This document shows positions 1 through 13,500 of a DNA stretch of 64,000 bases, piece after piece (position 1 is the first letter of the stretch; each line of letters begins with the position of its first letter). The notes under the pieces were generated by a model. It ran no database searches, was not told the origin of the DNA, and saw nothing but the letters and a program-made list of their open reading frames with translations. The position numbers were made by a program, and so were the translations under genes. Where the stretch lies: assembly GCA_947623455.1 (NCBI GenBank), contig OX392527.1:51938401-52002400 (forward strand), read 5' to 3'. The DNA is from Mimachlamys varia. Lineage: Eukaryota; Mollusca; Bivalvia; Pectinida; Pectinidae.

Positions 1-330
1 GCTAGAGTTTCTTCCCATATGGATGCCAGTAGTCTTTTAAAAAATATTTACTCAGCACTCAGACAAATATATTGTTAACAAAGAATTTAATCATTTGTAC
101 TATTCTTTCCTAAGTTTATTTCATCTTAGCTTTTGTTGTGTTATTAGCTTTTATTGTGTTATTCACAAAGTATGTTAGCTTACCTAATATTTGTATCTTT
201 GTCCTTCTTACCCGGAAAAGAAAGCTGGCATAATTAAATGCAAGTTGAATCTGCTTGCAATGTTTGAACTTTTCCTGATCTATTAGGGTATACATTACTG
301 TACGATTATGTCATATTCTTGTATTTTCAG

Positions 331-3300
331 GCAGTACATACAGTTAAGGTATGGTTATACCAAAGTGATGGCATCCTATGTCATGGCTACAACATGCACT
401 GGATCAATAGTCTTCGCTCCTTTTGTAGCAATATTCCTGGTAAGGCAACAAGCAAACACGTTGAGAAATGTTGTGATATAAATATCGTTTATGTTTTATT
501 CAACCAAGTGATTTTGCGTGGATCTTGTGCACAGGCTCATGTTAGCGAAATGTACATCCATTTTAGAAACATAAAATTCAAAATCACACTGGTACTTGGA
601 AGTTATTTGTACTCCATTTCAACTAATAGCGTCTATATAAGTCAAAAACTTTCTTTACACATATATAACTGTTTCAAAAACCTAAATAATCAAAATATTA
701 TTATATAATATTTTCCTACTTATTCATGCAATAAATAATATATACCAAAATGCCCATTCCTGTTCAATATAGAATTGAACGCCGATTAAGAATTTTTTTG
801 TTTTTACATGCTATTGCTAGTTATGTATCCATGCTAAATATGACGTAAAACACACATATGCTGCCCCTTTTAAATTTAAAAATAGATACAGTATGCCAAA
901 AACATGAATTAAACTAGATCATATAGCTTTTTCGTCCTCCTAGGACTCTTCAGTGATACTAGGAGCCAAAAAGTGGGAATCCAAAAATATCAAAATTAGT
1001 GTAGAAGCAGAAGGGTCAGGTGCGTAAAAACCCTTTAATTTATGAATTAAGGAAGGGAACAAGGGAAGTGAAAACTGATATTAATACCTTCTGTTTTCTA
1101 CTTTCAGAAAAGGATGGAATGCAATGGTTTAGTAGCCACAGCTGTATCCACACTAGTTATACCTATATATTTACTGCTGGCCTTCTGTCCAACGATACCA
1201 CCCGTCGTTCTTGTTATGGCTATTACTGCAATAACTACATTCGATACCGTGAGTATATAGCAGGATACTAACCCTTTAATTCTGCTGCACATATTACAAC
1301 GGCAGGAAGATTTATGTTTGTACTCAACTCCCTAATAAAGACCCCCCCCCGCGTCGCTTTGCTTTACAGTGCCTCATTTTTGATGATGTTAGTTTAAACA
1401 GAGTTTATTCAAAATTCAAGCATTATATTTGGTACATATACTATAACACAGGGCTTGGAAAACAAGCTTCGGGCTTATGTTAATTATTCTCTCTTACTTA
1501 TGACGTTAAGATCATACTAGTTCGTACTAGTGTGGAAGCCAGGATGGGTATACCAAAAGCCGTACAATGATACATGTCCATTCGTGTGTAACAAGTAGTA
1601 TTTTATAAGCATGCGTATAATTACACTCAGGGAGACAGGAGTATAAATGAAATTTTAAATTTTAAGCCTGATATGGTCATGTTATATGTTATACGGTAGG
1701 AATTGCATACATTTTCTCTTCTCTGGCTTTTCAAAGAGAGAATATTAAGTTCATTTCAAAAATTTGATATACACAACTCCATCGGCGAATACTATTTGTG
1801 AAGAATATATATAAATGTATTAATTTTGTAATTTGTTTTTACTTTCCACCTGACTGACAGATACTAACATGGCAGGTGTCGATTGAGTTGTTGCCACCAG
1901 CTGTGTATGGGACTGGAGCCGGTATAGGGATGTTTGTGATTAGATGTTCTATAGGGTTAACCAGTTTAGCAGTTGGCGCGATCATAGAAGAGACACATGA
2001 GTAAGTATTACTATAATTAACAGAAAATATTGTATTGGTACGCTTATAATCATATCGCAAAAGGAAATATTGTGTTATTTTGAACGGTGTATGTTAATGT
2101 TGTTGCACAAATTTAAGAAAAAGGATTGTTTGACTTGTTGTGATGACCGTTTCATCAGCGAGGAGCAATAAGGTAAATGATGATCCATCGAATGAATATT
2201 ACGTAATTGCGTATGCTTTCTAGACAATTTTAGGGAATACAGCATAACATGTTGGACTTAGCAACCGGAACATTTCATATCATTATCATTTACTAAGGAA
2301 ATATTGTTGAGGCCCTTTATGCCTTTGGCAAACGTTGTGCTACGGCCCAAACCACACACACACACACCCACACTCACCCCCCGCCCACACACACACACAT
2401 CTGTCTTCGCCGATTTTCACAAAAGATATAGAAATAATACAGTAAATGAATAAGAACTAGACCATACATTGTTGAATGGACGACTTTTAAAGAATAGAGT
2501 GGTTCCAATGTTTGGTAGTATTTCTTGACACTTTACATCAAATTAGATGTAATGCTATTTTTATAAATAAATCAAATCATTAATGTTCAAGATTGAGTAA
2601 TATCTAAGTGAGTAATCGAAGATACAAAATAAGGACTTGAGGCGAGTGCTGTTTCGGAACTTCAGGATATTTGTAGACACAAGCCACATGCCACATTAGT
2701 TGCCTTTGTATTTTTTGTTGATTACAGCGGTAGTGTTACAATGATAGTTCCATGTTCTATTGTTCAGTCCAGCGACAATTTCATTTCAAATAATTTTTAT
2801 TCATTCTTTATAAAGTCCCATAAGGTATGATTTTCTTGTCAGAAATGGTTTTTTTACAGTGGACTTCTATGAAGGAAAAAATATATTTCAAGAGTTAAGT
2901 CACAATCGTTTTGTAGGAGGCAATTCGTGCAATACAATAGACACCATAATATCGTCACTGATTGATGACTCAAATAATATTCATGAGTTCAAAATATAAG
3001 CAATGCGACGTGCAAATGTCGATAATGTGCAAGATATTTCTTCTTTCCATCCATTTCCTTCAGTCAAGATCAGACAGAGCAGATTCATGCTTACCAGAAC
3101 GCCCTACTGTTGATGGTTGCTTCGTCTGTCCTGTCCGTTACATGTGGAATATTACTGAATGTTCTGGATCTACGAAATGTAAGTGTAAAATTCTCCATGT
3201 CAAAAGTTCTAATTACACTGTTGTTATGTGAAAATCAAAGCGAAATACGATCGCATAGAAAAGGAATGGCAAAATAGCATCTGCCTGCAAATTAGTTGGT

Positions 3301-3527
3301 AGATTATGATATTGGTCAAGTGGGAGTGTGACAAACTAAAAAACGATATATATTCAATCATTATTATGTACAAGTTTTATGTGTTGTAGGGAGATGGTGT
3401 CAACAAACGGTTTATAAAAGACAAACCTGTAGCAATGACTGATACTACAGAGCTTGTTGTCGCCGATAAACTCAGTAAATTGTACACAAGTAACGGCACA
3501 GTGAAGGGAACTCTAGAGGAACATTAA
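331..3527 (+). CDS. MFSD1: MFSD1-like MFS transporter, 3' half of an upstream paralogue (partial)
   Basis: Five exons of a spliced gene whose 5' part lies left of the window: 331-439, 1108-1248, 1861-2000, 3064-3178 and 3390-3527 (stop TAA). All have AG acceptors and GT donors, and their lengths and phases match the last five exons of the complete copy at 10561-29923 (109, 141, 140, 115 and 138 nt in both). They encode roughly TM7/8 to the C-terminus, including QLRYGYTKVMASYV, then hydrophobic helices, then the glycine-rich stretch PPAVYGTGAGIGMF and a polar tail ending in GTLEEH. The closest family I recognise is MFSD1, a lysosomal twelve-helix transporter of dipeptides. Protein divergence from the second copy is substantial, so the duplication is not very recent. 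Bases 1-330 are intron. Specific substrate is unknown. Confidence 0.75.
2352..2400. repeat. CA-rich microsatellite
   Basis: A CA dinucleotide tract interrupted by C-runs lies in the intron between exons 1861-2000 and 3064-3178 of the upstream MFS paralogue. Confidence 0.8.
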
Positions 3528-3600
3528 TACAACAAAGCATGTTGTCGCCGATAAACTCAGTAAACAGTACAACAGTAACGCCATTAGAGACAAATATAAC
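3525..3600 (+). repeat. single degraded copy of the terminal-exon repeat
   Basis: Immediately after the stop codon the sequence repeats the end of the last exon (TTGTCGCCGATAAACTCAGT reappears), then decays. This is the same kind of tail duplication as the multi-copy array behind the second paralogue at 29839-30420, but with only one extra copy. Confidence 0.65.
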
Positions 3601-4330
3601 CAGGAACCTTGCTACTCCAGCAATATTTACAAAACCGTAGCTTTCAATGTTCCGTGATACTAGAAAACACCTAAGGGAAGAAGGCTCTCGAGGAATACAT
3701 AATTATACCATTTTGAAGGATCTCTCATGTCTCGGGGGACATTCATAATATTCATAACATCGGACACTCTCAAGAAAATAATTGAACTATCCTGTCTCAG
3801 ACCACCGATACTAGTTATAGCAGCAGGAATGGAACTAACAATGGACATTTATACCGGTTACAATCTGCACACTTTTGATACAAACAACTGACATCGAAAA
3901 CAAACACTTGGAGGAACATGGATAATATGTATAACAGATGAAACAGAACTAACACAATGGCTGAATGTTTTCTAGGAACATAAATAATAGCAACAATTAA
4001 TGAATTATAAGTATCTAATAGTAATTAATGATTACTGAAAAAGGGGAGAACTTTTATAAAAAAAATCAGGGAAAATATTCTTAAATACAGTAGGATACAA
4101 ACGTTACCAGTGATATCCCTCATGTAGTCCGTACTAAGTGGACAGAAGTCCAGACATTTCTTTTACCTCGTGCCTGGATATTTTGTCCCCTGTTTCTTGC
4201 TAGTGATACTAATCAAAGTTAACTATACGCTGAAATATTTACATTCTGTGTTGCATTCGCCTATATAACATTAGTAAGCCAAATTGTAGTACATCACACT
4301 GTATACTATAATTTGCAATCCGCATCACAT

Positions 4331-4575
4331 GACGTTATTTCTAACGTCATGTTGGACTACGTAATATCAAAGCTTTGCACTCCGCCTCAGAAAACATGTA
4401 CAATTGCTTTGAATCAATCGCTTAGATGACACTGATTTAAATCAGGCTATTACGACGTCATGTCTGGCGCCATATTGGACTACGTTACGTCAACACTTTG
4501 CACTCCGCCTCAGATAACATGTACAATGGCTTTGAGTCAATAGCTCAGATGACGTTGATTTTAGTCAGGCTCTTT
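4331..4575. repeat. two-copy tandem repeat, 123-bp unit, rich in ACGTCA
   Basis: Two diverged copies are offset by 123 bp; GGACTACGT occurs at 4354 and again at 4477. Both share the block CTTTGCACTCCGCCTCAGA followed by AACATGTACAAT. Several ACGTCA/TGACGT words, which resemble CRE half-palindromes, occur at the unit starts. Whether they bind anything is not known. Confidence 0.65.
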
Positions 4576-4726
4576 AAGTAAAGAAACACACACGAAAAAG
4601 GGAGAATGTTGTAGACTGTAGACTGGGGATAACGAATTCATTTCTACGTAAGTAATGGTCATCTACGTAAGTCTTCTGTTCAGAATGCCTATCTGACAAT
4701 GTAGGTAAAGAAACAATCAGAGAATA

Positions 4727-5035
4727 CCGAAGTGTCAACAGAACCATGACCCGAACTCAAAATCGATTTAAGTAAAGTAGGGCAAAATATGAACAAAGGA
4801 AAGATTTACACGGCGACCCTTGTAAAGGTGCAAGAGAATAAGATCAGATGTTCTGGAAGAGAAAGCGTCTTCTGATTCATCCACGACACCCACCATGTAA
4901 AACATTGTCACGTCAAAGTAAACAACAAGTCCTCAAAAAGAGAACTGAGTCACCATTGTCAATCTCTACAAGTAAGCACACTAATGAGCGAAATCAAAAA
5001 CGTCCATCTTCATATCACACAAAGATTTGGCTTTA
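4727..5035 (+). repeat. dispersed repeat family A, copy 1
   Basis: Long copy of a repeat that recurs across the window. Diagnostic words in order are AAAATCGATT, GGGCAAAATATGAACAAA(G), CTTGTAAAGGTGCAAGAGAA, GGTGTTCTGGAAGAG-like, CATCCACGACACCCACCATGT, and finally AAAACGTCCATCTTCATAT. Other copies lie at 12120-12400, 26270-26560, 27030-27540 and 29330-29580 (all reverse), with shorter forward pieces inside the three GPCR units. No long terminal inverted repeat or transposase was seen, so the class (SINE-like or MITE-like) is open. Confidence 0.6.
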
Positions 5036-5777
5036 TAGGCAAATGGGACTATACGTATATATGGTAAACAATTACACAGGTACTGGTCGTTGTTACACAT
5101 TGAGCTCGCCTTCCGGCTATACAAGTTCCGGACAAACATCTAAACACTCATTATTTTGTTTGAATGTAATCGTCGCTTTTTTAGCATTTAAAAAATAAAC
5201 TTCACTTTCAATATTTTGTCTGCTTTCTTTATTTTAACATAATGAATATAGACTTGTTTTGTTTCATTGACAAGCTTATATGTCAATCATATTTTGATGT
5301 ATGCAAGTGCCATTAGTATCAATTTCCTCACAGACAAAACCTTTCTTAGCTGGGCCCTGTATCTGCAGCTTATAAGGAAGTAGATTTCACTCCAACTTGA
5401 TCAAACCATGAAAACACTATCAAATCACTAATGCTTCTATCTGTTCTGTGCTTTCATGCGTCAGTCATGTGTACAACCTTAATACTTTATCTTGTATGTG
5501 TTACAGCACATGGCAAAAACGATCGTTGCAAATTTAAAACAGCTACTAAGATATATACATAAACAGAGTAGAACGACAAAGGATCAGCACCAGGTGTAAT
5601 AAGCCGAAGCCTTGAGCTGGCTATTTTGATATACAAGGTGGGTTTATTCGATATTCACTGTATTTGCCATTCATGAAAATTCAGCTTCTTTGCAAAGCGT
5701 AATTATATGTAGAAGACATTCACAACACTGCACAAAACACGTGCTAAAAACAGAGGTTGGCGCGAGAGTTTTTGCTA

Positions 5778-7570
5778 GCCTCCCACCTCCTTTTGGAACA
5801 AGAGACTGAAATGAACCTCTGCCTCCCACCTCCGTTTAGAACTAGAGACTAAACTGAACCACTGCCTCCCACCTCCGTTTAGAACTAGAGACTAAACTGA
5901 ACCGCGGCCTCCCATCTCCCTTTGGAAGAAAAGACTAAACTGAACCTCTGCCTCCCACCTCCCTTTGAAACAAGAGACTAAACTGAACCCCTGCCTCCCA
6001 CCTCCCTTTGGAGCAAGAGACTAAACTGAACCCCTGCCTCCCACCTCCCTTTGGCACAACAGACTAAACTGAACCTTTGCTCCCACCTCCTTTTGGAGCA
6101 AGAGACTAAACTGAACCCCTGCCTCCCACCTCCCTTTGGAACAACAGACTAAACTGAACTTCTGCCTCCCATCTCCCTTTGGCACAACAGACTAAACTGA
6201 ACTTCTGCCTCCCACCTCCCTTTGGAACAAGAGACTAAACTGAACCCCTGCCTCCCACCTCCCTTTGGCACAAGAGACTAAACTGAACCTCTGCCTCCCA
6301 CCTCCCTTTGGCACAACAGACTAAACTGAACTTCTGCCTCCCACCTCCTTTGGAACAAGAGACTAAACTGAACCCCTGCCTCCCTCCTCCCTTTGGCACA
6401 AGAGACTAAACTGAACCCCTGCCTCCCACCTCCCTTTGGAACAACAGACTAAACTGAACCTTTGCTCCCACCTCCTTTTGGAGCAAGAGACTAAACTGAA
6501 CCCCTGCCTCCCACCTCCCTTTGGAACAAGAGACTAAACTGAACCCCTGCCTCCCACCTCCCTTTGGCACAACAGACTAAACTGAACCTCTGCCTCCCAT
6601 CTCCCTTTGGCACAACAGACTAAACTGAACTTCTGCCTCCCACCTCCCTTTGGAACAAGAGACTAAACTGAACCCCTGCCTCCTACCTCCCTTTGGCACA
6701 AGAGACTAAACTGAAACCCTGCCTCCCAACTCCCTTTGGCACAAGAGACTAAACTGAACCCCTGCCTCCCACCTCCGTTTGGAACAAGAGACTAAACTGA
6801 ACCTGTGCCTCCCACCTCCCTTTGGCACAACAGACTAAACTGAACTTCTGCCTCCCAACTCCCTTTGGAACAAGAGACTAAACTAAACCCCTGCCTCCCA
6901 CCTCCCTTTGGCACAACAGGCTAAACTGAACCTCTGCCTCCCATCTCCCTTTGGCACAACAGACTAAACTGAACTTCTGCCTCCCACCTCCCTTTGGCAC
7001 AACAGACTAAACTGAACTTCTGCCTCCCACCTCCTTTGGCACAAGAGACGAAACTGAAACCCTGCCTCCCAACTCCCTTTGGCACAAGAGACTAAACTGA
7101 ACCCCTGCCTCCCACCTCCGTTTGGAACAAGAGACTAAACTGAACCTGTGCCTCCCACCTCCCTTTGGCACAACAGACTAAACTGAACTTCTGCCTCCCA
7201 ACTCCCTTTGGAACAAGAGACTAAACTAAACCCCTGCCTCCCACCTCCCTTTGGCACAACAGGCTAAACTGAACCTCTGCCTCCCATCTCCCTTTGGCAC
7301 AACAGACTAAACTGAACTTCTGCCTCCCACCTCCCTTTGGCACAACAGACTAAACTGAACTTCTGCCTCCCACCTCCTTTGGCACAAGAGACGAAACTGA
7401 ACCCCTGCCCCCCACCTCCCTTTGGCACAAGAGACTAAACTGAACCTCTGCCTCCCATCTCCCTTTTGAACAAGAGACGAAACTGAACCTGTGCCTCCCA
7501 CCTTCCTTTGGCACAACAGTCAAACTGAACCTCTGCCTCCCACCTCCCTTTCGAACAAGAGAATAAACTT
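5778..7570. repeat. 43-bp minisatellite, about 42 copies, with 343-bp higher-order period
   Basis: Head-to-tail units of about 43 bp have the core GCCTCCCACCTCCCTTTGG followed by AACAAGAGACTAAACTGAAC. Variant units (CTCCGTTT, CCATCTCC, CCAACTCC, GGCACAACAG) occur in a fixed order. The block starting at 6711 is repeated with the same variant order from 7054, a shift of 343 bp (eight units, one of them a base short). Because 43 is not a multiple of three the frame rotates every unit, so the short minus-strand open frames at 7307-7616 are by-products. Confidence 0.95.
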
Positions 7571-10560
7571 CTTCTAAATATGTTTCCATTATTTTAAAGC
7601 AACATTTTCTCTTCATTTTTATATTGTTTAGGAAATTATATGTTTTATTTTTTTATACATTTTCTTCTTACTTTTTTGTGCTCGCAGTGTTGATAGCGAT
7701 ATCATTGTTTTTATAATCTACTATATTTCTTTTTTGCACCATCTTAAAATCGTTTGTTTTTCTCCTTTATACCCATACGTTTATACTGAGCCGACGTTTG
7801 AGTAACTATTCCCCCTTTGTATGTGAATATGCTGACGTGTTGAGTGTTTTATGGGTTTTCTGTCGTGTATATTTTCAGCGTTTTAAATATACAATTGCCA
7901 TTGCTCTCCGTGGTATTGATCGTGAATCGGAACTTAATTAGCATTTGAATAAATTTCTGTGATATACCCCATGTGATTTCCGTGTTCTGTGACAGCTGCA
8001 GTGTGATAAAAGTATACTAATAATATATATATGTGTTACGTAGTATATTATTTTGATTTTTTGCTTAATTTGTCATTTTATTATGTATTATTTATATTGA
8101 TAAGGGATACATGGAAGTTACGGTGAATACATTGCAGTGATACTTAGTTAAGATTGAGGTAAGTCACTTCTAATGTTGTTTTTCAATAATAGAAGTGGGC
8201 TTTTTATTTACTTTGGATTGGGTAAGTAATTTATTAATTCTCAGGGTGGAGTTAACTTGTCACCGTGTCGGAGCTCTCTCAAGGCTTTTGAGGAGTTTTC
8301 TGTTTTGCTTAAAATTTGTGTAACCCAGGTATACGTATTTATATGTGTAGTGACACCCAACGTGGAGATGGTGCGTAGAAGTATGTAGTATGTATCAATT
8401 GTTTTGAGTGTAAGGGTAGTGATGTGTTCGTAACGCGCGACCGAAGCCGGTAAGGTAAGGTGTGTAGGCTATTTATAGTGCTTTGAGTCCAAATTGCATC
8501 GTATGTTAATTAACACCTGTTTAGCTCTAGCGATGAAAAATGTAGGATTGTAGTGAAAAATATCTTGATGCTATCTATTCCCCCCCACACTCATATCGTT
8601 TCTAGCATCGACATTGATGACAGAAATAGACAGAAGTTGACTTGACTAGACTAGACTATGGAAGATCACAGCCGCTTAAACAGATTTTCAGATTAACATG
8701 TTTACATATTTGCAGGCAAGCTGTGTTGCAGTAGTTTCATGTGAGTAACACGTAATTAAGTGCAGTACATAATTGAAGAAATCTTGTAGGTAGAAGGCTC
8801 CGAAATCAATAAATAGTTCTCGATCCATGTTTATAAGCTCATTTCCGATTTGCCTTCGAATTTTATGCTGTTGTTAATTTATCTAGATTTTAAGTTAGAG
8901 GAGGAAACTGTAACTTCAGAACAGAATGTGGAGGCCAAATCAGTGATTGAGAGTTGGCATGGAGTATGTTTCAAGGAACCATTAGATTTAGGAAATGGAC
9001 CATTTAATATTTTCTATGATGCTAACATGTTTGCCTCTCATATCCAAACCACACGGCTAAGACTGACTATTTTCTTTGGTGACCCGTCATTATCCAAGGG
9101 AAATTGGACCGATGTCTCCGTGAAACCTTGACAGAACCAAATATGTTAAAAACTGTTTTAATAATTTTGCTATAGGTTTCAATTACACTCATTGCAGATA
9201 CACACATAGCAATGATACGATGATGTGACTAATGTGAAAAATCATTTCAATATAATGTATGCCGATTATAGATAAAAACATATGTATACACTTAAGAGTT
9301 CTTTTGTATGTATGAGTGTCAGTTCTCAGTGTCACATATATATAAAGTCACATATCAAACATTACTGGTTACCGCAGGGCTCGTTACCGAAGGGTTGCTA
9401 GTGTGGGACAGGGCACAGCACTGGGTTGTTACTTTGAGTATGATACGTTACTCCGCCCGTAAATCTATTCAGAAAAATTACACACGATGTTGGCTGGTTG
9501 CTAAGTCCTTTTTACCACAGGTGATGATATGTGAACCACTTTGAGACGACCTAAGACCAGAACTATGTAAGAGCGGTATCTAAACAACCCGAGCTACTAT
9601 TAGTTTATTCATTCTCAATTATATGTCAGTGAGAATGTTTTGATATTTCGTTCGCGCTACCCTGGGTTAACCTGGAGATGACTAAGGTAAACATGGCGAA
9701 AGTCGTCGATAAAAAAACGTCTGGAAACGAATAGAAAACTCCATCAAATGGGTTTTCAAATTCGAAAAACCCAAAGGCTTTCCAAGGGTAGTACAACAAT
9801 TTGAAAATACCGCATTGTAAGTGTACCATTCTCTTCATTTTCTCTTACCCTGGACAGAGATATCCGCACTTTTACCTGTGTGAGATTTTCTTATCCCACC
9901 CCAGGACTGAGACAAGCTAAACTTGCTTTTTACACGTTTTCAACAATTGCGTGACTTCATAGAAACAATGCTTTGACGTCGATCCCTGTAACAAAACAAT
10001 GACATCATGTCGACAACTCAATCACATCACATCAACATTGTCTTGTATTGATGCAACGCCAATTTTAGAAAATATGATGAGGTTGAACAGGGTAAGAGAA
10101 AAATAATCATTCACCCCCTTGGTATTAAGACAGGGGATCTCAACCCTCGGGGTAAGATTCGTAAGCTACCAAACACTAGGTAAGCTTCGTGTTTGGCGAA
10201 TTAAGCATCTTACCCCTCGGGTTGAGATTCCCATGTCTCACCCCAAAGAGGGGGAAAGATTCTTTTAATCTTTTTGCTCCCAAAAGGAAAGACATTGCAA
10301 TCTCACAATCTTGATGTTCCCAGTATCAAGCCGACACGACATCCCCGACGTATTGCGACATCACACATATAAATTAAAGCGAGTCTTAGAAATTATTTCC
10401 CTTTGTTCATATTGTAATCTCTTTGAATTTTCATTTTTTGGACCCATCAGAATCCTAACACAATCAAACGTGGTATACAACAGATTTTGAACGCGTTTTT
10501 GTCTTTGTTTTTCAGAATACATATGTCGGCCTGATCATGTTTAACACAGAATAAAACAGT
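7571..10560. other. region between the minisatellite and the second MFS gene; no supported gene
   Basis: Presumed upstream region of the MFS gene that starts at 10561. A 93-codon open frame at 8850-9131 and a 78-codon frame at 9308-9544 match no family I know and show no convincing splice context, so they are not annotated as genes. An inverted-repeat element lies at 10112-10254. Putative non-coding 5' exons could be here but cannot be placed from sequence alone. Confidence 0.4.
10112..10254. repeat. inverted-repeat (fold-back) element
   Basis: The left arm carries GGGGATCTCAACCCTCGGGG then TAAGAT. The right arm carries ATCTTACCCCTCGGGTTGAG then ATTCCC. The arms are near-perfect reverse complements around a short loop. 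A related hairpin is at 28050-28166, and the word CTCGGGGTTTTCAAATTTGG near 31450, 37827 and 53400 may be a further relative. No transposase is encoded, so it is most simply a MITE-type element. Confidence 0.6.
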
Positions 10561-13500
10561 ATGACACCCCAGGAATGTAAGTATATTGATTTTAACCTTG
10601 TTTCATGAAAATGCAGACAGCATAATTTTATTTTATGAAATGTTTACTCAATATAAACAAGGCATTTAATGGGTGAATATATAAATCTTTATATTTCTAG
10701 CGTTACTACTTATCAATTAATGCTTAAAAAGCAAATTCCCATAACTTTGTAGTTATCAAAACCTCTCTAGCCGTTTGGATAAGATTAGTTGACTAGTTAC
10801 ATTCTATCATGTTTAACCTGCTCGAGTTATTGTGTTGACTACTCTAAGGTTACATGTACAACGAAGCTTGCTTTACTAACATTAGGCCTGCATTCGATAT
10901 AAGCTCCCCTTATTGTAACAGTAATCACGTAATGCATTTGAAGGCCGTAGCTTGATCACCTGTATCACCTATAGAAATACATGATTTGTTACAAAGAACG
11001 ATATCATCAAACAATGACGGAGTAAGGAACTTATTCTCTTATTTGTGATGAAATGTTTTTATTTTAAACAAACAAATAATGTGTTATAAAGACTACGAAA
11101 AATATTTCAAAAAGTTTAGTTCACCAGTGTCAATATGTTTCATCGACGAGTGTTTAGATCGACAGATAAAAATCATTTTTGCATTGTTTACCTACTTTTT
11201 ATGTTTATAAATGCATTCATTATAAAGTTGTAAAAGGATAATTTCGAAATGTCTGTTGCAGGGAAATGGCGCTACGCCATCTTGCTATGTGACTGTGTGC
11301 TAGCGATAGGAGTGTACTTCTGCATCGACATACCCAGCTCCTTACAAGTAGACTTCGTATCAAGCGAGGTAAATACAGCATCTTATCGAAAGATACTTTT
11401 TTGACTTTAATAACACTTTGCCAGTATTGGATAAAGGACATCACTTATTATATTGAACCAAAACACCATATCTTCTACTTTCATTCCATCTGAATTAAGG
11501 ATTAAGGCGAAGCGGTTTATGATGAGAGTACACTCAATTTTTTTATGTTATAACGCCATAACATAAAATATAGATTCAAGTTACTGCTTATAATTTAATC
11601 GGTACCTTTTGAGAATTCGGTGTATTGATGTACTATTTTCTTTTAAAAATGATTACGCTGCTGCATCAGCCAATCAAAAGCGACGTTAGAAAACGGTAAC
11701 GTCATTTGTTTACGTTATGGGCTGATAACATATTTTTTAAGCCAATAAATTGGTTGTTTCAAACAAGATTAAATTATATTACAGTAACTCCTGCATGGTA
11801 GCACTGCTGCCCAAATGATTTATGATTTAGTTACAATTGCAGTTGGCTTATCATTCGGTTCCTTTTAAACTATTTGATCAGTTTGATAAGCAAATGTTTG
11901 TATATAATAAACCCATTTATGTATGTTACGTTATATTTATACAGAGAAAATCTCTGACCCAGCAGGCAATTGTAATTGTTTGTTTGTCGTTTATTTTGAC
12001 AAGAAATATCACCTTCTGCTTTTTATTGTGACACGATACCTTTGGCTGGTATATTGACTAATTGTAACATTTCATCTAAGTGAAACTTTGAATTTAGATG
12101 AGAACTAAGTTTTATGGTCACCATCATTGTCTCATTGAGAAATATTTTGTATCCTTGTGTGATATGAAGATGGACGTTTTTGAGTATGGTTATTAGTATG
12201 CTTACTTGCCGTGATTGACAATGACGACTCGGTTCTCACTTTGAGGACTTGATGTTGAATTGGATGTGACCAAAATTTACATTGCGGGTGTTGCCGATGA
12301 CGCAGAAGACGCGTACTCTTTTGGAATACTAGGTCACATTCTTTTCGTACTTTTTACAAAGGTTTTCTCTTTTATTTTTTTAGAAGATGTATTGCCATAC
12401 CAACGAGAGCATGGTGACCGGCGCGTGCTGTGACACGTGTCTTGGCCTGGGGCCACGGCTTTATAACTTACTTTATGCTGTTTTGTACTGGACGTATGTA
12501 TGAGTCATACATTTTTGTTTAGTAAACGAGGGGCAAAATGTTTGATATGAAGAACTAGCAAATTTTTCGAAATGTTCCAATAAATGTGTATGTATACGTT
12601 ATGCTTAGAAACATTGCAGATTTGAGATTCTTTAAGAAAATAGATTGCCGACATATCGGATTATCCAGTAAAAGTGTGGATGACGCGTACCTAATACGGA
12701 AACATGTGTGTAATGATTTCTCAAATTCATCACTCTTTCTTTTTTAGAGCTTCTATAGTATCACTTCCGGCAGGATACGTCATAGACAGGATAGGTAATA
12801 GAGGTATGTATATATAGAAACAAGTCATTCGCAACAACACCCCATCCCCCCACTCCCAACAAAAGTAATAGTAAATAAGACACAGTCTGATTTATACTTA
12901 CTGTATATTCTCACAAATTTAAGATTAGAAAATGTATATTTTCATGCTAACCCGAGCAAATGATGTTTAGCATTTCGTGATTTATAGAATGTTATTATAA
13001 GTGTATCCCTCAGCATAATTTATAAAAAACAAAATGGGAACCCTATAGTAAATTATAATGAATGTGTCATAATTAAATTGAGGTTTTTCAAGTAAAACCA
13101 ATTTTCATGAGGTAATACTTACCATAACTTTAGTATGCAATGATCAAGACCTACACCCATCTTTGTAGCCCCAAAACAAAAGATTCAAATATCCCCGCCC
13201 TCATACCCTGACGTACCCCGCACATGCACGCCGAAAACGCACAGCGTACTTACTTCCTCGAAACTGACATGGCGCCTTAATAAAAGGCTGTTGGACGAGG
13301 AGATATGGGGAGGAATATAAGGGTGGGACTCCATAAAGTTATGGTAAGTATTACCTCATGAAAATTGGTTTTACTTGAAAAACCTCAATTTCATTTCAGT
13401 AATAATTACCATAACTTTAGTATGCGAATTCGTCTTACCGCAGTGGAAGCTCCAAGTCCAGGAAGACTCACGGCTGATGTGGCGACCAGACTCACCAAAT

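Larger units (their letters stand above)
3601..5777. other. intergenic DNA without a recognised gene
   Basis: No exon-like open stretch is supported. The interval holds a two-copy 123-bp repeat (4331-4575) and a dispersed-repeat copy (4727-5035), described separately. An open frame at 4848-5198 falls inside the dispersed repeat and is not taken as a gene. Confidence 0.5.

Noticed and set aside
319..708. 129-codon open frame at the left edge
   Set aside because: It overlaps the real exon 331-439 in a different frame and has no domain support.
5778..7570. Possible CRISPR array (regular direct repeats)
   Set aside because: Units abut without spacers and the sequence is eukaryotic. It is a minisatellite.
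7307..7616. Minus-strand open frames with repeated CQRE/GRW-type residues
   Set aside because: They are translations of the 43-bp minisatellite. The unit is not a multiple of three and there is no start or splice context.
8850..9131. 93-codon open frame upstream of the second MFS gene
   Set aside because: No family resemblance and no repeat, splice or conservation support. It is kept only as a note.
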